Source of the DNA: Clostridiales bacterium
GTDB lineage: Bacteria; Bacillota; Clostridia; Lachnospirales; Lachnospiraceae
Reading direction: 5' to 3'
Length of the DNA: 10,698 nt
Assembly (NCBI GenBank): GCA_029267975.1
Contig: JAJUHH010000062.1
Location: forward strand, 1 to 10,698
A program made the position numbers and the translations under genes. The notes under the pieces were generated by a model. It ran no database searches. It saw only the letters and a list, made by a program, of their open reading frames with translations, and was not told where the DNA came from. This document shows positions 6,726-10,698 of this stretch, in pieces; position 1 is the first letter of the stretch, and every line of letters starts with the position of its first letter.

Positions 6726-6757
6726 AGAACATGGGGATAAAAGCTCCAATCAGTTCT
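6726..6757 (+). other. Hairpin in cysteine desulfurase leader
   Basis: AGAAC (6726-6730) pairs with GTTCT (6753-6757), with a small inner helix GGGG/CTCC, and TTT follows at 6758-6760. It lies in the predicted leader downstream of the promoter at 6678-6706, where a terminator-like fold would act as an attenuator. The stem is short and I recognise no riboswitch or T-box motif around it, so this is a weak call. Confidence 0.2.
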
Positions 6758-6807
6758 TTTACGAATAAAGTTGCTAGCTGTTACGGTTTACTTAAGGAGA
6801 AAATGGT

Positions 6808-7998
6808 ATGGAAATATATTTAGATAATTCTGCAACAACCAAGGTGTCAGAGGGAGCTAGGGATAAGCTGCTTCAGGTGCTTTATGAGGATTATGGCAAT
6901 CCTTCCTCCATGCACCGCATGGGTGTGAAGGCAGAGCAGTATATGAAGGAAGCTGCTGCAATAATTGCCGCCAGCCTGAAGGTGGAACCCAAGGAAATTC
7001 TCTTTACCTCCGGTGGTACGGAATCTAATAACCTGGCACTTATCGGATGCGCCATGGCAAATAAACGAAGGGCAAATCATATTATTACCACCAGGATTGA
7101 GCACCCTTCTGTGCATCAGCCCCTGGTACATCTGGAGGAAAACGGCTTTGAGGTCAGCTTTGCTCCGGTTGATTCCAGCGGGAAATTGATCAAAGAAAAA
7201 TTATATGAGCTGGTAAAGGAAAACACCCTTCTGGTATCCCTGATGTACGTCAACAATGAGATCGGCTGTGTACAGGATATTCCAGAGCTCTGTGCTGAGC
7301 TTAAGAAATTGAAGAAGGATATCATCATCCATGTGGATGCAACCCAGGCTTTTGGCAAATATAAGATCTATCCCAAGAGGGAAGGAATTGATCTCTTAAC
7401 CTTCAGCGGGCATAAGATTCATGGCCCCAAGGGAATTGGAGCCTTGTATGTCAGCAATGGGGTGCGGATCAATCCGGTGGTGTTCGGTGGCGGACATCAG
7501 AAGGGACTTCGTTCCGGTACGGAGAATGTTCCCGGTATCGCTGCTCTAGGACAAGCAGTACAAGAGATCTATCAGGACTTTGATGCAAAGGTGGCCAGAA
7601 TGTATTCCCTGAAGCAGAAGTTCTTAAGAGAAGTCAGCCGCCTTCAGGATGTAACCATTAACGGTGTGCCCCTGGAGTGTTTTCCTGATTTTGAGATGGA
7701 GGCTCTGAAGAAAACTGCTCCTCATATTATGAGTGTAAGCTTTCAGGGGGTTCGAAGCGAGGTGTTTCTACATGCCCTGGAGGATAAGGGCATCTATGTG
7801 TCATCCGGTTCTGCCTGCAGCTCGCATCATCCAACCCCCAGTGTCACCTTAACTGCGATTGGGATGGACAAGAACCTGATGGATTCGACCTTACGCTTCT
7901 CCATGTCAGAGCTAACCACAGAGGAAGAAATCGATTATACCATAGAACAGGTAAAGGAACTATTACCGCTGCTGCGTCGTTATACAAGAAAGCGATAA
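6808..7998 (+). CDS. Cysteine desulfurase, class V aminotransferase fold (NifS/IscS-like, ThiI partner)
   Basis: This PLP enzyme converts L-cysteine to alanine and passes the sulfur on as an enzyme persulfide. It starts with the family signature YLDNSATTKVS (4-14) and has FTSGGTESNN (66-75), IEHPSV with His99, HVDATQAFGK with Asp177 and Gln180, and SGHKIHGPKG with the PLP lysine Lys203. It also has RSGTENVPG (235-243) and SGSACSSHHPTPS with the catalytic Cys337. The length, 396 residues, is normal. AAGGAG at 6794-6799 supports ATG 6808. It is followed after 37 bases by thiI, the arrangement seen for the dedicated NifZ-ThiI pair of Bacillus subtilis, so its main client is probably ThiI rather than a general iron-sulfur scaffold; no iscU or sufU gene is nearby. 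Both the lysine and the cysteine are in place, so the enzyme should be active. Confidence 0.96.
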   Translation: MEIYLDNSATTKVSEGARDKLLQVLYEDYGNPSSMHRMGVKAEQYMKEAAAIIAASLKVEPKEILFTSGGTESNNLALIGCAMANKRRANHIITTRIEHPSVHQPLVHLEENGFEVSFAPVDSSGKLIKEKLYELVKENTLLVSLMYVNNEIGCVQDIPELCAELKKLKKDIIIHVDATQAFGKYKIYPKREGIDLLTFSGHKIHGPKGIGALYVSNGVRINPVVFGGGHQKGLRSGTENVPGIAALGQAVQEIYQDFDAKVARMYSLKQKFLREVSRLQDVTINGVPLECFPDFEMEALKKTAPHIMSVSFQGVRSEVFLHALEDKGIYVSSGSACSSHHPTPSVTLTAIGMDKNLMDSTLRFSMSELTTEEEIDYTIEQVKELLPLLRRYTRKR

Positions 7999-8035
7999 GG
8001 GCGGAAATCATACAGAGAAAATACAGGGAGGATAT

Positions 8036-9211
8036 ATGTTTAAAGCATTTTTGATAAAATACGCTGAGATCGGTCTGAAGGGGAACAACCGTTATATCTT
8101 TGAAAATGCACTTCGGGACCGGATCAAGGAAGCTCTGGATCCACTTGGGGATTATCTTGTGAGCAAGGAACAGGGAAGGATCTTTGTGGAATGCCCGGAG
8201 GGCTATGATTATGAAGAGACCGTTGAGGCTCTGCAAAGGGTCTTTGGAATCTCATCCATCTGCCCGGTTGCAGTTATAGAAAGCTCCCAGTGGGAGATCC
8301 TGACCAAGGGCGTGGGGGATTATGTAGAGGCAATGTATCCGGACCGTAATTTCACCTTTAAGGTGGAAGCAAAGCGTGCCGATAAAAACTACCAATATAC
8401 CTCCCCGGAGATATGTATTGAAATGGGAGCCTATCTGCTTCGCAGATTCCCTGAAATGAAGGTGGATGTCCATGAACCTTCCGTGCGGGTTACTGTGGAA
8501 GTGCGAACCAAATGCTATGTTTATTCCATCATTATCCCGGGACCCGGTGGAATGCCCGTAGGCTGCAACGGTAAGGCTATGCTCTTATTATCCGGCGGAA
8601 TAGACAGCCCTGTGGCAGGTTATATGATCTCTAAGCGAGGGGTATCCCTGGCCGCAACCTATTTCCATGCACCGCCCTATACCAGTGACCGGGCGAAGCA
8701 GAAGGTAGTGGATCTGGCTGAGAAGATAGCAAAGTATACCGGTAAGTTTAAACTGTTTGTTGTTAATTTTACGGATATTCAATTATATATTTATGATCAG
8801 TGTCCTCATGAGGAGCTGACCATTATCATGAGAAGATATATGATGAGAATTGCGGAGAAGCTGGCGGAGCAGGAAGGCTGTCTTGGCCTGATTACAGGTG
8901 AGAGCATTGGCCAGGTGGCAAGTCAGACCATGCAAAGCCTGGCAGCCACCAATGAGGTCTGCACAATGCCGGTCTATCGTCCTCTAATCGCTTTTGATAA
9001 AAAGGATATCGTTGAAATCGCCGAGCGGATTGATACCTTTGAGACTTCCATACAGCCCTTTGAGGACTGCTGTACCATCTTTGTAGCCAAGCATCCGGTA
9101 ACCAAACCGAGTACCAAGGTGATTAAAAGATCTGAAGAGAAGCTGGAAGAGAAGATTGAAGCGATGATTGAAGAAGCAATGAATACAGTTGAAGTAATCG
9201 CAGTGGGGTAA
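8036..9211 (+). CDS. thiI: tRNA 4-thiouridine synthase ThiI (no rhodanese domain)
   Basis: ThiI adenylates uridine 8 of tRNA and replaces the oxygen with sulfur, and in some bacteria it also supplies sulfur for the thiamine thiazole. The 391 residues show the N-terminal ferredoxin-like domain (1-60; KYAEIGLKGNNR at 8-19), a THUMP domain (about 61-165) and the PP-loop ATPase domain. The ATP-binding loop is LLLSGGIDSPVAGYM (183-197). ITGESIGQVASQT (286-298) and PVYRPLIAFDKKDIVEIA (312-329) follow, and FEDCCTIF carries the cysteine pair 345/346. One of that pair should correspond to Cys344 of the E. coli enzyme. The C-terminal rhodanese domain of enterobacterial ThiI is absent, as is usual in Gram-positives, so sulfur probably comes directly from the preceding cysteine desulfurase. 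AGGGAGG at 8025-8031 precedes ATG 8036 with a rather short gap. The gene looks intact. Confidence 0.97.
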   Translation: MFKAFLIKYAEIGLKGNNRYIFENALRDRIKEALDPLGDYLVSKEQGRIFVECPEGYDYEETVEALQRVFGISSICPVAVIESSQWEILTKGVGDYVEAMYPDRNFTFKVEAKRADKNYQYTSPEICIEMGAYLLRRFPEMKVDVHEPSVRVTVEVRTKCYVYSIIIPGPGGMPVGCNGKAMLLLSGGIDSPVAGYMISKRGVSLAATYFHAPPYTSDRAKQKVVDLAEKIAKYTGKFKLFVVNFTDIQLYIYDQCPHEELTIIMRRYMMRIAEKLAEQEGCLGLITGESIGQVASQTMQSLAATNEVCTMPVYRPLIAFDKKDIVEIAERIDTFETSIQPFEDCCTIFVAKHPVTKPSTKVIKRSEEKLEEKIEAMIEEAMNTVEVIAVG

Positions 9212-9304
9212 GGATGAAATCTTCGACAAGATAAATTGGGATGAGATAAAGAGCTATCATCAAATCGATGTAAAAATCAATATGATGCATATATCGGTGT
9301 AGTA

Positions 9305-9349
9305 TTTTATCGTATAGGGAAATTCGGAGAAGTTTCCTATACGATAAAA
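9305..9349. repeat. Long inverted repeat in thiI / HPr-like convergent spacer
   Basis: TTTTATCGTATAGG (9305-9318) is the exact reverse complement of CCTATACGATAAAA (9336-9349). Past a bulged G9319, AAA (9320-9322) also pairs with TTT (9333-9335), giving up to 17 pairs around a 10-base loop. It lies 93 bases after thiI, between two convergent genes. It has U-rich ends inside the stem but no free U-run after it on either strand. It may help end thiI transcripts or be a copy of a dispersed hairpin element; one window cannot tell. Confidence 0.7.
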
Positions 9350-9371
9350 GAGGGTGCATAAAAGCACCCTC
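9346..9371 (-). terminator. Intrinsic terminator of HPr-like gene
   Basis: Read on the minus strand, GAGGGTGC (9371-9364) and GCACCCTC (9357-9350) pair perfectly over eight mostly G-C positions with a 6-base loop, and TTTTATCG (9349-9342) follows as the U-run. It begins 28 bases after the stop of the HPr-like gene. The U-run is at the same time the end of one arm of the neighbouring long inverted repeat, so the two structures are mutually linked. Confidence 0.8.
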
Positions 9372-9398
9372 CGGAATTACTAAGTAACGATTATTCGA

Positions 9399-9632
9399 TT
9401 ATTCAACGATGTAAGGCTTTAAAACGGTAAGGATGTGGTCCAGGTCTTCTTCACTGTGTATATTTAAGTCAATGTTCTTAGAAAGATCAAGGCTGAATAT
9501 ACCCATAATGGATTTTGCATCTATAACGTATCTGCCGGAAACTAAATCAAAATCGGAATCAAATTTTGTAACATCATTTACAAATGCTTTAACCTTATCA
9601 ATTGAATTTAATGAAATTTTAACAGTTTTCAT
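9399..9632 (-). CDS. HPr-like protein lacking the catalytic histidine
   Basis: This 77-residue protein follows the HPr fold pattern end to end but is about ten residues shorter. The segment TKFDSDFDLVSGRYVIDAKSIMGIFSLDLSK aligns, residue for residue around the serine, with the HPr region KSIMGVMSL. Ser41 therefore matches the regulatory Ser46 phosphorylated by HPr kinase. The phosphocarrier site GIHARPA is missing: the matching stretch NSIDKVKAFVND (9-20) is about three residues shorter and has no His. The only His residues are 59 and 66, near the C-terminus. It therefore cannot carry phosphate from enzyme I in the normal way. The residue pattern resembles Crh of Bacillus, a partner of CcpA, but orthology is not implied. 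AGGAGG at 9645-9640 gives a firm start, and it has its own promoter and terminator, so it is a single-gene unit convergent with thiI. Confidence 0.88.
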   Translation of the reverse strand: MKTVKISLNSIDKVKAFVNDVTKFDSDFDLVSGRYVIDAKSIMGIFSLDLSKNIDLNIHSEEDLDHILTVLKPYIVE

Positions 9633-9662
9633 TGTTACTCCTCCTTTATTCGGTATATGTAT

Positions 9663-9691
9663 ATACTATAATTTAGCAATTAGAAAGTCAA
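9663..9691 (-). promoter_or_regulatory. Promoter of HPr-like gene, with overlapping small palindrome
   Basis: On the minus strand TTGACT (9691-9686) is a good -35 and TAGTAT (9668-9663) lies 17 bases on as the -10; TATAGT two bases earlier is an alternative with a 15-base gap. Transcription would begin near 9656. A palindrome of GTATAT (9653-9658), two bases, and ATATAC (9661-9666) covers the start point and overlaps the -10, where a repressor could act, though it is AT-rich and short. Confidence 0.5.
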
Positions 9692-9807
9692 TATACAAAG
9701 TACATAAAAAAAAGAGGAAAAGTTGTATAGGTCGGCATGCAAATGTAAAAATCAGGAAGGGGCATTCTTTCTGAGAAATACTGGATTAGAAAGGACTATT
9801 GAGATAG

Positions 9808-10698
9808 ATGAAAAGAACAGCAGCATTTTTGAGTCTCGGTTGTAAAGTAAATTCCTATGAGACCGAGGCAATGCGCGGTATGTTTGAAGCAGCAGGCTAT
9901 GATATCGTGGATTTTAAGGAGACAGCAGATGTTTATGTGGTTAATACCTGTACCGTAACCAATATCGCAGATCGGAAATCACGCCAGATGCTGCATCAGG
10001 CAAAGAAGAGAAATCCCCAGGCAATCATCGCTGCGGTTGGCTGCTATGTGCAGGCAGCAGAGGAAGTTTTGCTTGAAGACAGCGCAGTAGATCTGGTGGT
10101 AGGAAATAACAAAAAATCAGATATTGTGGCTATGGTGGAGCGCCGCATGGAAGGCAATAAGAAGGAAGAGCTGATTGTCAATTTAAATGAGCAGCAGGAG
10201 TATGAGGAGCTGCATGTGATCTCAACCATGGAGAAAACCAGAGCGTTTATTAAGATTCAGGACGGCTGCAACCGTTTTTGCTCCTATTGTATCATTCCCT
10301 ATGTGAGGGGAAGGGTCAGAAGCAGAAAAGAGGAGGATATTCTCGATGAGATAGCAGCACTTGCTCAGCGGGGTTATCAGGAAGTCGTACTTACCGGTAT
10401 CCATATCTCATCCTATGGAACTGATCTGGGTCAGGAGGACATGGCTTTGGCTCATTTAATTGCTAAGATTGGCCGGATACCGGGGATTGAGCGTATCAGA
10501 CTGGGATCTTTAGAGCCCAGGATCATAACGGAGGAGTTTCTTAAGATCATAGCAGGTGTGAAGCAGTTTTGCCCGCATTTTCATCTCTCGCTGCAAAGCG
10601 GCAGTGACACTGTGCTTAAGAGAATGAACCGCAAATACACAGCAGAGGAATATTATGAGCGGGTACTGTTGATCCGCAGCTTTTTTGAACTGCCTTCC
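9808..10698 (+). CDS. mtaB: tRNA (t6A37) methylthiotransferase MtaB, 5' part (runs off window end)
   Basis: The frame is open from ATG 9808 to the last base, giving 297 residues of a family of about 430-440; the C-terminal TRAM domain is outside. MtaB is a radical-SAM enzyme with two [4Fe-4S] clusters that adds a methylthio group to t6A at position 37 of tRNAs reading ANN codons. The N-terminal UPF0004 domain shows the three cluster cysteines: LGCKVNSYETE (Cys12), NTCTVTN (Cys48) and VGCY (Cys79). The radical-SAM motif CNRFCSYC gives Cys154, Cys158 and Cys161, followed by IPYVRGRVRSR. LTGIHISSYG (195-204) and HLSLQSGSDTVLKRMNR (259-275) are typical of the subfamily and favour MtaB over MiaB or RimO. 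The start matches the family, but the ribosome site is weak (AAAGGA at 9790-9795, 12 bases away). No confident promoter is visible in the 175-base spacer it shares with the HPr-like gene. Confidence 0.95.
   Translation, partial: MKRTAAFLSLGCKVNSYETEAMRGMFEAAGYDIVDFKETADVYVVNTCTVTNIADRKSRQMLHQAKKRNPQAIIAAVGCYVQAAEEVLLEDSAVDLVVGNNKKSDIVAMVERRMEGNKKEELIVNLNEQQEYEELHVISTMEKTRAFIKIQDGCNRFCSYCIIPYVRGRVRSRKEEDILDEIAALAQRGYQEVVLTGIHISSYGTDLGQEDMALAHLIAKIGRIPGIERIRLGSLEPRIITEEFLKIIAGVKQFCPHFHLSLQSGSDTVLKRMNRKYTAEEYYERVLLIRSFFELPS

Noticed and set aside
6803..6805. Alternative ATG before the cysteine desulfurase start
   Set aside because: It is out of frame with the desulfurase, and the family-typical YLDNSATT start follows ATG 6808.
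9723..9751. Possible mtaB promoter TTGTAT with TAAAAA at 17 bases
   Set aside because: Both boxes match poorly in an AT-rich spacer, and comparable matches would be expected by chance.
9433..9774. 113-codon plus-strand frame covering the HPr-like gene
   Set aside because: It is antisense to the HPr-like gene, which has a strong ribosome site, promoter, terminator and a clear family match; the plus-strand product shows no family features.

Overview
The window looks like chromosome of a low-GC, Gram-positive anaerobe of the Clostridia, most likely Lachnospiraceae or a close relative. The reasons are strong AGGAGG-type ribosome sites, moderately AT-rich coding sequence, an adjacent UPF0237/UPF0210 gene pair, a ThiI without a rhodanese domain encoded beside a cysteine desulfurase, and a short HPr-like protein without the catalytic histidine. 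The genus assignment is an inference from gene content, not from a marker gene. No tRNA, rRNA, CRISPR array, insertion sequence or phage gene was seen.

Layout. Positions 2-2252 (+) hold a probable operon: the 3' part of a WalJ/YycJ-type metallo-beta-lactamase-fold gene, a 90-residue ACT-domain protein (UPF0237) and a 454-residue UPF0210 (DUF711, 'PFL family') protein. A structured spacer follows, then pepD, an M20-family aminoacyl-histidine dipeptidase (2390-3865), with a small terminator-like hairpin behind it. Next come two envelope genes: a LytR-CpsA-Psr (LCP) wall-polymer ligase with an unusually long acidic cytoplasmic head (3995-5500), and a membrane-anchored M23 endopeptidase (5702-6670). 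The 201-base spacer between them carries two hairpins, an extended -10 promoter, and a start region where a short upstream ORF overlaps the peptidase start. A second extended -10 promoter precedes a cysteine desulfurase (6808-7998) and thiI (8036-9211). Together these two should supply and use persulfide sulfur for 4-thiouridine in tRNA and possibly for thiamine.

The only convincing minus-strand gene is the HPr-like protein (9632-9399). It converges on thiI, has its own promoter, and ends in an intrinsic terminator that abuts a long perfect inverted repeat. The window closes with the 5' part of mtaB (9808 to the edge), a radical-SAM methylthiotransferase for t6A37 of tRNA. Two tRNA sulfur-modification steps (thiI and mtaB) therefore flank the HPr-like gene.

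Most genes are ordinary housekeeping genes. The points worth a second look are the UPF0237/UPF0210 pair, the HPr-like protein that keeps the regulatory-serine motif but lost the phosphocarrier histidine, the WalJ-like fragment without an obvious third-motif histidine, the LCP acidic head, the overlapping start at the M23 gene, and several intergenic RNA-hairpin candidates. No clear new multi-gene system is visible.
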